From Pseudofulvimonas gallinarii (GTDB taxonomy: Bacteria; Pseudomonadota; Gammaproteobacteria; Xanthomonadales; UBA2363), in NCBI RefSeq assembly GCF_004343305.1, contig NZ_SMAF01000003.1, positions 62,001 to 126,000 on the forward strand: DNA of 64,000 bases, in the 5' to 3' direction. This document shows positions 44,019 through 54,500 of the stretch, in pieces (positions within the stretch are counted from its first letter, which is position 1; the number at the start of each line of letters is the position of its first letter). The notes below the pieces were generated by a model. It saw only the letters and a list, made by a program, of their open reading frames with translations. It searched no databases and was not told where the DNA came from. Made by a program: the position numbers and the translations under genes.

Positions 44019-45800
44019 TCACTGCAGTCCGTCGTAGAAGATCAGGTCACCGTTGGCGACCACGCGGAGGGCAGCAGGAACAAGCAGCAGATCCTGCGCA
44101 AGGTCGTCCGGGCTGATCGAACCGTCCTCGTCGATGTCGACATACAGCGAGCCGTAGACATCGTACGTGCCGGCGCCCGATCCGGAAGGCAGCTCGAACA
44201 CGCGCTGGTGCTGGGAGCCTCCGGATGGCAGCACGGCCGGTGCGTCGTTACCCGGATCGTCGATAAAGGGGCCAGGCGGCCGGCGAAGGCTGGCGCCCAG
44301 CAGCACGCGTTCGTGCGCGGTGCTGGCCAGGTTGCGCGCGTTGAACTCGAGCACCAGCGTTGCCCCAGGCACAAGGGTGCGTTGGCGCGGGCGCACCATG
44401 TCCAGTGCGAGCACCTGCGTCATTGTTGCCGTGCGCAGCCCGCTGCCGGCGCCATGCTGGTTGTAATAGTGATTGACCTGCCAGCGCCATGTCTGCAGAT
44501 GTGGTGGCTGCGACCAGCGCTGCGTACCCCACTGGCTCATGCCACGGCCGTGTCCGAAACAGTCGCGGTCAAGACCGACAGCATCGGGAAGGCAGGGCCA
44601 GTTCGCCGCCGGTGAGCCGGCGAAGCCATTGCCGCAGGACAGGTCCTGGTTGGCGCAGCTCTGGGTTCCCAGGCGACAGTTGTTCTCCGCGGAATACTCG
44701 CTGCGGAACACGGCGCCATTGCGCTGGAGCATCAGTCCGGCGGTGCGCGCCACCGCCAGATCGGTGTTCGCCGAAGTATCGCCGTCATTGACCTGGCAGC
44801 AGGCGGAAGAACAGATGTCGAACGCACGCCCTGGCACCGGATTCAGGGCATGCCAGGCGCCGTAGCTGCGGTAGGCGACACTGCCGGCTCGCAGCGACTG
44901 TGTGGACCAGGATGCGATCCATTCGTCATTGAGGCCCCGGCGGACATAGGTCTCCAGATCGAAGACGCAGACGTGATTGCAGCTGCCGGTACAGCAGGTG
45001 GTGCTGCAGCTGGCATCGGCGTAACCGACACGCACGCTCGCCGGCGGCTCGACGGGCGTGCCGGCCGGCCATTGCATTTCGCGACCCGCCTCGATCGCTT
45101 GCGACAGCGTGTCCGCCGGCAACAGGTGACGGTGCCCGGGCTCGTCCGCGCCGGCAGCGGAAAAGTCGATGATCAACCGCAGGTCCGAACCGCGAGCGAC
45201 CGCCACCGCGCGTTCGATGCGACGCCCATCGGCTGCGGTCACGACCAGCTGATGGCGGACCAGCGCGGTGTCAGCGGGAGCTTCGGGCAGCGGCAGCGAA
45301 AATGCGCCCTGGGCGTCGCTGATGGCGCTTTCGCTGCCGCCGGCCCACTGCACGCGGACATCTTTCATCGGCTGCAGGCTGTCCGGATCGATCACGAAGC
45401 CATGCAGGGCCGCCGCGGCATGCCGCGCCACTGCGGGGATCCGCGCCGGTTGCAGCCAGAGCGTCCAGCCTTCGATACCGGTGGAGGGTTCGATCACGGT
45501 GAGCAGCGTCCTGTAGCCGTCGCTGGAAACGCGCGCCGCGGTTCGGCCTTCAACCGGCATGGCGGCACGGGCGCCCGCTTCAATCCGGTGGATGCGGACA
45601 TCGCCGGTCCGATCGAATACATCCGCCAGCGCGGCGGCGGTCGGGGCGATGTCGTTCGGCAGTGATGCCAGTTCGACCCGCGCCGGAATCCCGCGGCCGG
45701 TTTCGCCATCGCGAACGACCACCGGCTGCGCCCGGGCGGCTTGTGAAGCCAGCAGCATTGCGAATACTGGAATCAATCCGAAGCGGCTCCCGCCTGCCAT
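44019..45800 (-). CDS. Secreted cysteine-rich SpoIID/LytB-domain protein
   Basis: 593 residues with a signal peptide (FGLIPVFAMLLASQAARAQ). The SpoIID domain at about 275-430 is read from DLETYVRRGLNDEWIASWSTQSLRAGSVAYRSYG and GHGRGMSQWGTQRW, matching the LEDYL...GxVxxE...LKAQAVAARTY and GHGxGMSQ motifs. SpoIID enzymes cut stem-peptide-free peptidoglycan strands. Unusually, the domain holds many cysteines (CSTTCCTGSC, CSSACC, CRLGTQSC), which points to disulfides and an extracellular place. A carboxypeptidase-regulatory-like beta domain lies near 145-225. It ends in GDLIFYDGLQ. The ATG at 45800 has GGGAGG upstream. Confidence 0.8.
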   Translation of the reverse strand: MAGGSRFGLIPVFAMLLASQAARAQPVVVRDGETGRGIPARVELASLPNDIAPTAAALADVFDRTGDVRIHRIEAGARAAMPVEGRTAARVSSDGYRTLLTVIEPSTGIEGWTLWLQPARIPAVARHAAAALHGFVIDPDSLQPMKDVRVQWAGGSESAISDAQGAFSLPLPEAPADTALVRHQLVVTAADGRRIERAVAVARGSDLRLIIDFSAAGADEPGHRHLLPADTLSQAIEAGREMQWPAGTPVEPPASVRVGYADASCSTTCCTGSCNHVCVFDLETYVRRGLNDEWIASWSTQSLRAGSVAYRSYGAWHALNPVPGRAFDICSSACCQVNDGDTSANTDLAVARTAGLMLQRNGAVFRSEYSAENNCRLGTQSCANQDLSCGNGFAGSPAANWPCLPDAVGLDRDCFGHGRGMSQWGTQRWSQPPHLQTWRWQVNHYYNQHGAGSGLRTATMTQVLALDMVRPRQRTLVPGATLVLEFNARNLASTAHERVLLGASLRRPPGPFIDDPGNDAPAVLPSGGSQHQRVFELPSGSGAGTYDVYGSLYVDIDEDGSISPDDLAQDLLLVPAALRVVANGDLIFYDGLQ

Positions 45801-45902
45801 CCCGTCCTCCCTGGTGCACCCCGCACCCCCGCGCGACACCGTAGCGCAAGCCGCGGAACGATGTCGCGCAGGAACGGCGAGGATCCGACGAAGGCCGCTG
45901 CC

Positions 45903-46772
45903 TCAGGGTCCCGTCGCAGCCAGCTCGCGGAAGAACAGCCACATCGCGGACAGTTCCACATCCGTCATGGTCCTGAAGGCCTGCCAGGGCATCAGCGGAT
46001 GCACGGGCGTGCGGTCCGGGCGCAGACCTTCGCGCATCAGACGGCGGAAGTCCTCGGCCTGCCAGTCATGCAACGCCGTCAGGTCGGACGCCGGCGGCAT
46101 CTCCGGCGGCGTGCCCGGGACGCGACCACCACGGTAGCCGCCGCCATGGCAGCCCCTGCAGGTGCGGGCGACGTAGGCGCCGAATTCGGCGGTGGCGGCG
46201 GGCGCCGGCGCCGCGCGCTCGCGCGGGCGGTGGTCGACATGGCGCGCAGGCACCAGCTCCAGCTGACCGAAGGCGAGCAACAGACGGCCAAGCGGACGCA
46301 CCTGCGTCGTACCCGGATCGTTGTCGACGGCGGGCAGGCTTTCCAGATAGGCGGCCAGCGCGGCGGCATCGGCGTCGCTCAGCTCCGCGTAGTCCTCGAT
46401 CGGCATGAAGCGCAATGCGCGGCCGTCATGGGCGACGCCGTGGCGGACGGCGCGACCGAAGGCGTCCCGGTCGTAATGACGGCCTTCGCCTGCGGCCGTG
46501 AGATTGCTGGCAACCACCCTGGCCGGGGGCACGTCGAACACGACGCGGCCCTCGCCGCGCTCGCCGTGGCAGTCGGAACAGCCCCGGCTGTGGAACAGGT
46601 GGCGACCGTGCGCGCGGCCGTCGTCGCCGACCCTGGCCAGGGGTGGATCGGCCACGTCGATACGCAACGAGAGCACGCGTTCGCTGCTCCACCAGGCGAA
46701 GGCGAATGCGCCGATCAACAGCGTAAGGACAGCCAGTGCGGCCAGGCACAGCCAACTCAGGGCTCGTTTCAT
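45903..46772 (-). CDS. Membrane-anchored diheme cytochrome c
   Basis: 289 residues. One N-terminal membrane anchor (LSWLCLAALAVLTLLIGAFAFAW), haem motif 1 CSDCH at residues 65-69 with a likely Met ligand in RFMPIED (about 123), haem motif 2 CRGCH at 205-209 with HPLMPWQ (about 256). Two class I domains of this kind often pass electrons from dehydrogenases or to terminal oxidases. No partner oxidase or dehydrogenase is next to it. It is divergent from tktA. Confidence 0.9.
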   Translation of the reverse strand: MKRALSWLCLAALAVLTLLIGAFAFAWWSSERVLSLRIDVADPPLARVGDDGRAHGRHLFHSRGCSDCHGERGEGRVVFDVPPARVVASNLTAAGEGRHYDRDAFGRAVRHGVAHDGRALRFMPIEDYAELSDADAAALAAYLESLPAVDNDPGTTQVRPLGRLLLAFGQLELVPARHVDHRPRERAAPAPAATAEFGAYVARTCRGCHGGGYRGGRVPGTPPEMPPASDLTALHDWQAEDFRRLMREGLRPDRTPVHPLMPWQAFRTMTDVELSAMWLFFRELAATGP

Positions 46773-46915
46773 GCGTGAAATCCGTGCTTGAAGTGAATCG
46801 GGATGTGCCGGGAGCTACGCGGCGCTTGCGGCGAAGCCATCAGTCGCCGGCCTCGCCGTGTACACGCCATTCAGGCAACGCCCGGCGATCGGTGCGTTTC
46901 CGGACACGGCGCGGC

Positions 46916-46945
46916 TTGGGCGCAGGCGCCACTCTCGGCGACAAT
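46916..46945 (+). promoter_or_regulatory. Possible sigma-70 promoter of tktA
   Basis: TTGGGC (46916-46921) and GACAAT (46940-46945) are 18 bases apart and end 38 bases before the tktA ATG. Confidence 0.4.
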
Positions 46946-46983
46946 AGGCATCCCGCCTGCCGCCCTGTCCCGGAGTGCCCGAA

Positions 46984-48984
46984 ATGCCCAGTCGTCGCGA
47001 CCTCGCCAATGCCATCCGCGCCCTCGCCATGGATGCCGTGGAGGCGGCCAAGTCCGGCCATCCGGGCATGCCCATGGGCATGGCCGATATCGCCGAGGTG
47101 CTCTGGAACGACTTCCTGCGCCATGACCCGGGCAATCCGGGATGGCCGGACCGCGACCGCTTCGTGATCTCCAACGGCCACGGTTCGATGCTGCACTACG
47201 CGCTGCTGCACCTGTCCGGCTACGACCTGCCGATCACCGAACTGAAGCGCTTCCGCCAGTTGCACAGCCGCACGCCCGGACACCCGGAAGCCTTCGAGAC
47301 GCCAGGGGTGGAAACCACCACCGGCCCGCTGGGCCAGGGACTCGCCAACGCCGTCGGCATGGCGCTGGCGGAAAAGCTACTGGCGGCGCGATACAACCGC
47401 CCCGAGCATCCGGTCATCGATCACCGCACGTGGGTGTTCCTCGGTGACGGCTGCCTGATGGAGGGCATTTCCCACGAAGCCGCCTCGCTGGCCGGCACGC
47501 TCAAGCTCGGCAAGCTGGTGGCGTTCTATGACGACAACGGCATCTCCATCGACGGCGAAGTCGAGGGCTGGTTCAGCGACGACACCGTCAAGCGCTTCGA
47601 AGCCTATGGCTGGCAGGTGATCCCGGCGGTCGATGGCCACGACGCCGAAGCCATCAAGTCGGCGATCGTCGCCGCACTTGACGACGAGGACCGGCCGACG
47701 CTGATCTGCTGCCGCACCACGATCGGTTACGGCGCGCCCAACAAGGCCGGCAAGGAGGTTTCACATGGCGCGCCGCTGGGCGCCGAGGAAATCGCCGGCG
47801 CGCGCAAACTGCTCGGTTGGCCGCATGCACCGTTCGAGATTCCGCACGAGATCATGGCTGGCTGGGACGCGCGCCTTGCCGGAGGCATGCGCAGCAAGGA
47901 ATGGCAGCGCCACTTCGACGCCTATGCCCGCGTCTATCCCGCCGAGGCCGCCGAACTGACGCGGCGCCTGCGTGGTGAACTGCCTGAAGGCTTCGCGGCC
48001 GAAGCCCGTGCCTACATCGAGTCGGTGCAGGCGAAGCTGCCGGAAGTCGCCTCACGCAAGGCCAGCCAGCAGGCCATCGAAGCCTTCGCGCCGCTGCTGC
48101 CGGAAATGGTCGGCGGCTCCGCCGACCTCGCCGGTTCCAACCTGACGCTCTGGAAGGGATCGGTAGACGTCAACACCGATCCGGCGCGTGGCAACTACGT
48201 CTACTACGGCGTGCGCGAATTCGGAATGAGCGCGATCGCCAATGGCCTGGCGCTGCACGGCGGCTTCCTGCCGTACGACGCGACCTTCCTGGTGTTTTCG
48301 GATTACGCCCGCAACGCCGTGCGCATGAGCGCGCTGATCCCGGCACCGGTCATCCATGTCTACACGCACGACTCCATCGGCCTGGGCGAGGACGGCCCGA
48401 CGCACCAGCCGGTCGAACACCTGGCCTCGCTGCGCTACATTCCGAACAACGAGCTTTGGCGCCCGGCCGACGCCGTCGAAAGCGCGGTTGCCTGGCAACG
48501 CGCCATCGAGCGCCGGGACGGACCGACCTGCCTGGTGTTCTCGCGCCAGAACCTGGTCTGCCAGTCGCGCGATGCCGACACGCTGTCGGCCGTTTCACGC
48601 GGTGGCTACATCCTGCTCGATCCCGCAGATGCCAAGGTCGAAGCCATCGTCCTGGCGACCGGATCGGAGGTGGAACTGGCGATGTCGGCCGCGCGCCAGC
48701 TGGCCGGCGAGATCGGCGTGCGCGTGGTCTCGATGCCGTGCACCAGCGTCTTCGACGCGCAGCCGCTGGAATACCGGGAAGGCGTGCTGCCCTCGTGGTG
48801 CCGTGCGCGCGTCGCCGTCGAAGCGGCCCATCCGGATTACTGGCGGCGCTATGTCGGCCTGGATGGCGAAGTCATCGGCCTGGCCGGCTTCGGTGCCTCG
48901 GCACCGGCGCCGCAGCTGTTCGAGCACTTCGGCATCACCGTCGAGGCCACCGTCGCCGCCATCCGCAAGGTCGTCGGGCGATGA
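46984..48984 (+). CDS. tktA: Transketolase
   Basis: Thiamine-diphosphate enzyme of the pentose phosphate pathway, 666 residues. Markers are the N-terminal [40 protein letters not shown], the ThDP motif [13 protein letters not shown]...[10 protein letters not shown], and the central [21 protein letters not shown] 46984 with CGGAG eight bases before is preferred; GTG 46975 would add three residues. A small lipoprotein gene overlaps its stop by ATGA. Confidence 0.97.
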   Translation: MPSRRDLANAIRALAMDAVEAAKSGHPGMPMGMADIAEVLWNDFLRHDPGNPGWPDRDRFVISNGHGSMLHYALLHLSGYDLPITELKRFRQLHSRTPGHPEAFETPGVETTTGPLGQGLANAVGMALAEKLLAARYNRPEHPVIDHRTWVFLGDGCLMEGISHEAASLAGTLKLGKLVAFYDDNGISIDGEVEGWFSDDTVKRFEAYGWQVIPAVDGHDAEAIKSAIVAALDDEDRPTLICCRTTIGYGAPNKAGKEVSHGAPLGAEEIAGARKLLGWPHAPFEIPHEIMAGWDARLAGGMRSKEWQRHFDAYARVYPAEAAELTRRLRGELPEGFAAEARAYIESVQAKLPEVASRKASQQAIEAFAPLLPEMVGGSADLAGSNLTLWKGSVDVNTDPARGNYVYYGVREFGMSAIANGLALHGGFLPYDATFLVFSDYARNAVRMSALIPAPVIHVYTHDSIGLGEDGPTHQPVEHLASLRYIPNNELWRPADAVESAVAWQRAIERRDGPTCLVFSRQNLVCQSRDADTLSAVSRGGYILLDPADAKVEAIVLATGSEVELAMSAARQLAGEIGVRVVSMPCTSVFDAQPLEYREGVLPSWCRARVAVEAAHPDYWRRYVGLDGEVIGLAGFGASAPAPQLFEHFGITVEATVAAIRKVVGR

Positions 48985-49199
48985 CGGCGGGCGCAGGACG
49001 CACGCTGGCGGCGGTATCGCTGCTCGTGTCCATGGCACTGGCCGGCTGCTGGGGCGGGGGCGCCGAGGTGCGCAACAGCAACCAGGCCACGACCGTAGGC
49101 CAGGAGCTCATCGACCTGCAGCGCGCCCGCGACCAGGGCCTGCTCGACGAACGCGAATACGAAAAACAGCGCCGGCGCATCCTGCGCCGGCGCGACTGA
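48981..49199 (+). CDS. Small SHOCT-domain lipoprotein
   Basis: 72 residues: signal sequence with lipobox MALAGC at about residues 18-23, then a short linker and a C-terminal SHOCT-like helix pair ([26 protein letters not shown]). ATG overlaps the tktA stop. No relation to transketolase chemistry is apparent; function unknown. Confidence 0.72.
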   Translation: MTAGAGRTLAAVSLLVSMALAGCWGGGAEVRNSNQATTVGQELIDLQRARDQGLLDEREYEKQRRRILRRRD

Positions 49200-49218
49200 A
49201 CGCGATATCCCTTGGCCC

Positions 49219-49254
49219 GCCGGTGCGACCGGCTCCTTCCCTGGGGCCGGTCGC
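49219..49254. terminator. Stem-loop between convergent genes
   Basis: GCGACCGGC (49225-49233) pairs with GCCGGTCGC (49246-49254) across a 12-base loop; an alternative 6-bp hairpin GCCGGT-GCG-ACCGGC occupies 49219-49233. No U-tract on either strand. It lies between the SHOCT lipoprotein and the convergent FG-GAP gene. Confidence 0.4.
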
Positions 49255-49271
49255 CGGACCATCGGGGAGAA

Positions 49272-50726
49272 TCAGAGAATGCAGCCTGGCGCCGGGCCGT
49301 GGCATTCGAAGTCGTCGGCGAAAATGGCGTCGTTGAGGTCCCAGCCGTAGACATTGACGCGGCCGAAACCGGTCGGCTCACCGGGCAGGCCGACCGCCAG
49401 CCAGGCCTCGTCACCGGCCAGCGCGTAGCCGGCCTGCGAGGTCGGGAAGCTGGCGGCGAGGGGGTCGAACGGCTCGTCGCTGTGGCGGATCCAGGCACCC
49501 GCGTCGAGCAGGTAGTGGATGACCTGGCCGAAGTAGGTCGAATACGGGAAGTGCGGTGCGCCGGCCACGACCCGGTTCGGCGTCAATGCGTGCACCGCGT
49601 GTCCCATGCGGTTCTGGCTGACGACGACCTGGGCCGTCGGTATGGCGAGGATCTCGTCCGCGTTCTGGGACCAGCCGCAGCCACCCACGATGGTGCAACT
49701 GCGCGACATGATGGTGATGCTGCCCGAGGGCGTCGCCGTCGGCGGCATCAAGGTCGGGTTCGGCACCAGCCTTTCCGGTGCGCCGATGACCAGGCGTCCG
49801 GTATGCATATGGATGCTGTGGCCGAAGCGGCTGTTCGCAGGTCCATCGATGGTGCGCTCAACGGGCCAGTCCATCACCGTCGCGCCCATCGCGCGCATTT
49901 CCACGCGGTCCTTGCCGGGAATGCCCACGCCGAGCAGCAGCGTCATGCCCGGCGAAGGACCCGCCCGGTTGAACAGCAGCGAGTGACCGTACCTGGAGTC
50001 GTTGTTCGCGGCAATGGCCGGTGGCGCCAGGGTTGCGGCCTGGTCCCAGGCCAGCAGCCAGCGGAACACCTCGACCGCGCCGGTGTTGGCGCCCAGCCCG
50101 CCACCGAGCGGAAAGGTGCGTCCCGGGCAGCCCATCGCCGCCATCGGCAACGGGCTGTCAGTGCCCGGCGCGCCATCGATGATCGCGACGCTGTAGCCGC
50201 AGGTGTCCCCGTTCGTCGTGCCGACGAGGTTTATCGCGTCGACATAATTGCCCGTGGCGCCGTCGCGGTTGTAGATCACTGCGCGGCCGCGCGCGTTGCC
50301 CGATACCTGATGCCAGGGGCAGCCGACCATCAGGAAGTTGTCGCTCAGGGCGACGGTGTGGCCGCACTGCCCGTCGCCGCCGGTGCCGAACGCGATGCGC
50401 TGGTGCAGCGACCAGCCCAGGCCGGACTCGTTGCGACGGTAGATGAATACCGCGCCGCGCGCGAAGATATTGCCGCTGCTTCCGGTGAGGGTGCCGGGTG
50501 CGCCCACTACAAGCGTGTCGCCGCGCAGCGCCACCGAATGGCCGAAGCGCGGATCATCCTGCTCCGGCAGGCCGCTGAAATCGCCTTCGAGCGAGGCCAC
50601 CAGTTCGTGGACGGGATCGAGAACGGCCGAACCGCGATCGTCCGCGAGGGCGGGCGATCCGGCCTGCGCAGCGACGGCGCAGGCCAGCACGATTCGGGAA
50701 AGGGAGGCGGTGGAACGTCGGGACAT
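49272..50726 (-). CDS. Secreted FG-GAP repeat protein
   Basis: 484 residues with a signal peptide (SLSRIVLACAVAAQAGSPALA). The mature part is a run of FG-GAP-like blades, each with an FGHSV-type turn and a VGAP-type strand: PRFGHSVALRGDTLVVGAPG, CGHTVALSDNFLMVGCP, CGYSVAIIDGAPG, YGHSLLFNRAGPS, FGHSIHMHTGRLVIGAPE and MGHAVHALTPNRVVAGAPH, hence a seven-bladed propeller is likely. It ends in NDAIFADDFECHGPAPGCIL, a tail variant with two Cys. The ATG at 50726 has GGAG six bases upstream. It is divergent from the ECF sigma gene. Confidence 0.82.
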   Translation of the reverse strand: MSRRSTASLSRIVLACAVAAQAGSPALADDRGSAVLDPVHELVASLEGDFSGLPEQDDPRFGHSVALRGDTLVVGAPGTLTGSSGNIFARGAVFIYRRNESGLGWSLHQRIAFGTGGDGQCGHTVALSDNFLMVGCPWHQVSGNARGRAVIYNRDGATGNYVDAINLVGTTNGDTCGYSVAIIDGAPGTDSPLPMAAMGCPGRTFPLGGGLGANTGAVEVFRWLLAWDQAATLAPPAIAANNDSRYGHSLLFNRAGPSPGMTLLLGVGIPGKDRVEMRAMGATVMDWPVERTIDGPANSRFGHSIHMHTGRLVIGAPERLVPNPTLMPPTATPSGSITIMSRSCTIVGGCGWSQNADEILAIPTAQVVVSQNRMGHAVHALTPNRVVAGAPHFPYSTYFGQVIHYLLDAGAWIRHSDEPFDPLAASFPTSQAGYALAGDEAWLAVGLPGEPTGFGRVNVYGWDLNDAIFADDFECHGPAPGCIL

Positions 50727-50886
50727 GATGGGCTCCATGGATGAGGGAGGGTGACGTGCCCGGTCCGTTGCCCGTTGCCTCTGCACAGTTGAGAGGTCGC
50801 GGCAGGATGGATTTGTGACCGGTTGCCCAGTGGAGACGACCACAGCGAAGCAAAACGCACAGATCGGACGACCTGCCCGTCCGTTG

Positions 50887-50892
50887 TATAGT
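50887..50892 (+). promoter_or_regulatory. Possible -10 element of the ECF sigma gene
   Basis: TATAGT (50887-50892), with only a weak -35 candidate (TCGGAC, 50864-50869) 17 bases upstream. Transcription would start about 20 bases before the ATG. The AGGGGT at 50908-50913 is the ribosome site. Confidence 0.35.
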
Positions 50893-50918
50893 CCGACTTC
50901 GGGTTACAGGGGTGGAAA

Positions 50919-51512
50919 ATGAGCGCCACCGGACTGCAGTCCCTGTCCACCGAAGCGCTGCTGCAACGCTGGCAGGCGGGGGACCATGCCGCCCGCGAGG
51001 CACTCATGGCCCGCTACCTGCCCATCCTTCGCCGCCTGGCCCACAACCGCCTGCCTACACGTGCGCGCGACCTGGCCGGTACCGAAGACCTGGTGCAACT
51101 CACGGCGATCAAGGCGCTCAACGTCCTCGACAACTTCCAGCCGCAGGGCCCCGGCGGCCTGCTGGCGTATCTGCGCACCACGCTGATGAATACGCTGCGC
51201 GACGAGTTGCGGCGCGGACAGCGTTCGCCGCTCCGCGTGAGCGACGAGGTCCTGGTCGGACAGGCCGATGCCTCGCCATCACCCATGCAGGGCGTGTTGA
51301 CGGAACAGGCGCTCGCCGCCTACGAGGCGGCACTGGCGCGGCTGCGGGCCAATGACCGCGATGCGGTCAGCCTGCGTGTCGAGTTCGGTCTCGACTATGA
51401 GGAAATCGCCGGCCTCTGTGGCCTCAAAACCGCCAATGCCGCGCGCATGCGCGTCAGCCGCGCGCTGCTGAGACTGGCGGAGCTGATCGATGTCGAAACG
51501 ATCCGGCCCTGA
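50919..51512 (+). CDS. ECF-like RNA polymerase sigma factor
   Basis: 197 residues. Region 2 is read from LLQRWQAGDHAAREALMARYLPILRRLAHNRL and DLVQLTAIKALNVLDNFQPQGPGGLLAYLRTTLMNTLRDELR, region 4 from LRANDRDAVSLRVEFGLDYEEIAGLCGLKTANAARMRVSRALLRLAEL. No anti-sigma gene is beside it; instead the kinase-ATPase gene begins inside its last 23 bases, the arrangement of kinase-controlled ECF factors such as EcfK-PknS of Xanthomonas. The divergent FG-GAP gene is a candidate target. Confidence 0.88.
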   Translation: MSATGLQSLSTEALLQRWQAGDHAAREALMARYLPILRRLAHNRLPTRARDLAGTEDLVQLTAIKALNVLDNFQPQGPGGLLAYLRTTLMNTLRDELRRGQRSPLRVSDEVLVGQADASPSPMQGVLTEQALAAYEAALARLRANDRDAVSLRVEFGLDYEEIAGLCGLKTANAARMRVSRALLRLAELIDVETIRP

Positions 51513-54500
51513 ACGGACGCGGCCGCGAGGGCCCGACGCCGGTTCGCCACTGCTGGCACTGGCCGAAGCGGTGGCGGATGGTGCGCCGCTGCCGCGCGCT
51601 TCCGGCGGTGATTCGCGCATTCGCAGCGGACTGGCGCTGATCGCGGATCTGTCCGAACGCCTCGGCGCCGCGGGTGGCCGGGCACGCGGAACGCTGTCTT
51701 CGCCGGGCCGGTTCCAGTGGGGCCACCTGGAAGTGCTGCAACAGATCGGCAGCGGTGCCACTTCCGAGGTGTTCCGCGCCTTCGATCCGCTGCTTGCCGT
51801 CGAAGTGGCGCTCAAGCTCAGCCGGCCGGGACAGGGCTGGGCCGGCGCCGGCGACTGGATCGCCGAGGCGCGCAGCCTGGCGCGCATCCGCCACCCCAAC
51901 GTCGTCGCCGTCCATGGCGTCGATCGCCACGACGGCCGCAGCGGCATCTGGCTCGACCTGGTCCAAGGCGAATGCCTGGACGCCCTGGTGCGCCGCGATG
52001 GGCCGTTGCCTGCGGACGATGTCCGGCAGATCGCCGCGGACATCTGCCGTGGCCTGGCAGCGATCCACGAGGCCGGCGTCCTGCACTGCGATCTCAAGCC
52101 GGCCAACCTGATGCGCAGCCGTGACGGGCGCATCCTGATCACCGATTTCGGCGCCGCCCTCATGCCCGGCCAGGCCACCGGCATCGCGCGCGGAACGCCA
52201 CTGTGCATGGCGCCCGAAGTGCTGGAAGGCGCCCCCGGAACGGTGCAGTCGGATCTCTACAGCCTGGGCGTGGTCCTGTACTGGCTGGCAACGGCGACCC
52301 TCCCGGTGTCGGCGAGCAGTCTCGAGGAGCTGATCGCCCTCCACGGCCGCAGACATTCAGGAAAGGAGGGCAACGGCCTGGCGGGCGCATTGCCCTCCGG
52401 GCTGGCCGACCTGGTGCAGGCACTGCTCGATCCCGATCCCCGGCAGCGGCCGGCCAGCGCCGACGAGGTCGGACGCGTCCTCGCCGAGCGCGTGCCGACC
52501 GCACTGGCGGTGACGCCACGACGGCTTCCGACCCATGCGGCGCCCTCCGGGCCGGCGCGCTTCGACCGGCTGGTGGCACGCGACACCGAGCTCGCCTACC
52601 TGCGCCAGGAATTCCAGCGTGCGGTCGCCGGCCATGCCTTGCCGGTGCTGCTGGCGGGCGAGTCCGGCGCCGGCAAGAGCTCGGTCATCGCGCACCTGGG
52701 CGACTGGCTGTCCGTGCGCGGTGGCGTGCTGCTGCGCGTGGCGGCCGCGGCGCATCCGGCACCGGAACGGCTGGCGACGCTGGTGCGCCGGGCGCTGTCC
52801 ATGCTGCCCGCTGCGGCGACGCCGCGATCCGACGACGCGGCTGAACTGGCGGCGGCGTTCCGCGGCGCCCGGCGACATGTCGTCCTCGCACTGGAAGACC
52901 TGCAGCACGCCGATGAAACCGACCGCGCCTGGCTGCGTCGCCTCACCGTCGAACTGCGCGGCCTGCCCGTGCTGCCGGTCGGACTGGTGCGCACGGACGC
53001 CGGCGAAACGCCGCCTGTGGCGTCGCTGTTCGGTGACGGCCCGGTCGGTGTGCTGCGCCTGCATCCTTTCTCGCCGCCTCAGGTCCGCCTGGCGATCGAC
53101 GAGTTGCTCGGTGCACCCCAGTGCGGCCACGACGTCCCCGATGAGGTCAGCCATGCGCTGTACCGGCTGACCGGTGGGCGGCCGTTCTTCCTGGTCGAGC
53201 TGCTTCGGCACCTGATCGCCTGCGGCAGCCTGGAACTCCACGACACGCCACCGGCCTGGCACTGGCAGGGCATGCCTGAAACCTTGCCGTCCAGTCTGGA
53301 GCTGGCACTCCTCGAACGCTGTCGCACGCTTCCGGCCGGCCATGGAAGCGTCGTCGAGGCGGCAGCCGTTCTCGGCGAACGCTTCTCGCAGTCCCGCCTG
53401 GCCGCACTGCTGGACCGGGATGAGGAGGACGTGGCCACGGCGCTGCAGGCGGTGGCCGATCTGGGCATTGTCGAACAGGAGGCGCCAGGCCGATGGCTGT
53501 TCCGGCACGGGCTCATCCAGCAGGCGCTCTACCGTTCGCTGGCCGACGCGCATCGGGCGGACCTCCACCGTCGCTGCATGGGCATTTTCGCGGACGCCGG
53601 TTCCCGCGCCGAGCTGGCCGCGCTGAGCATCCACGCCGGTCATGCCGGTGATCGCGACCTGGCCTTCCGCGCGGGATATGCCGCCCTGCGTGAGGCGGGT
53701 CTGGAACAGGCCGATCCAGGCGAACTGCAGCGACTGCAGGAACTGGTCGACAGCGGGGTCATGGCCGGCGCCGAAACGCGCTGGGCCCTCGGTCTGGCGC
53801 GCATCCGCGCCCTTCGAGATCTCGGTCGCCTCTATCCGGCGCAGGAGGCTGCAGCCCGGCTGGGGACGGCGATGCGACCGCGCGCGGGCAGTCGATACGA
53901 TGACCTGCTGCGCATGGAGCGCGCGCGCACCGCGTTCGCGCTCGGCGAGCACCGCCAGGTGCTCGACGAACTTTCACCGATCCTCCTCGCCGCCCGGCCC
54001 GGTGCGCCTTCGTCGACGCTGCGGCGTGCGGCGCGCCTGCTGGAGGTCCAGGCACAGGCGGCGCTGGGTGACTACAGGACGGCGGAACGCAGCCTGGCGG
54101 ATCTGCTCGACGGCCCATCGGGCCGCGACCGGCAGGCGCAGACACTCGCGCTGTACGGATGGTGCCTGGCGCTGCAGGACCGCCTCGACGAAGCCGGCGA
54201 GGTCTTCCAGCGTGCTTTGGCGCGGCAGCGGCGCGGCCGTACCGCGGCGCGCGCGGACCTGTTGCGGCGCTACCACTGGGTGCTGCTGTGCCAGGGACGA
54301 TACCAGGAGGCCTACCGGACCGCCCTCGATGCGCACGAGTCGTATCGCGGGCTGGGTGATGCCATGGGTCAGGCCAAGGCACGGATGGGCCTGGCGCAGG
54401 TGCGCCTGGAACAGGGCCTGATGGAGGAGGCCATCGGCTTCCTGCATCGCACGCTGCACGACCTCGATCGGGTCGGCGACCGTCACTGTCATGCCGAAAC

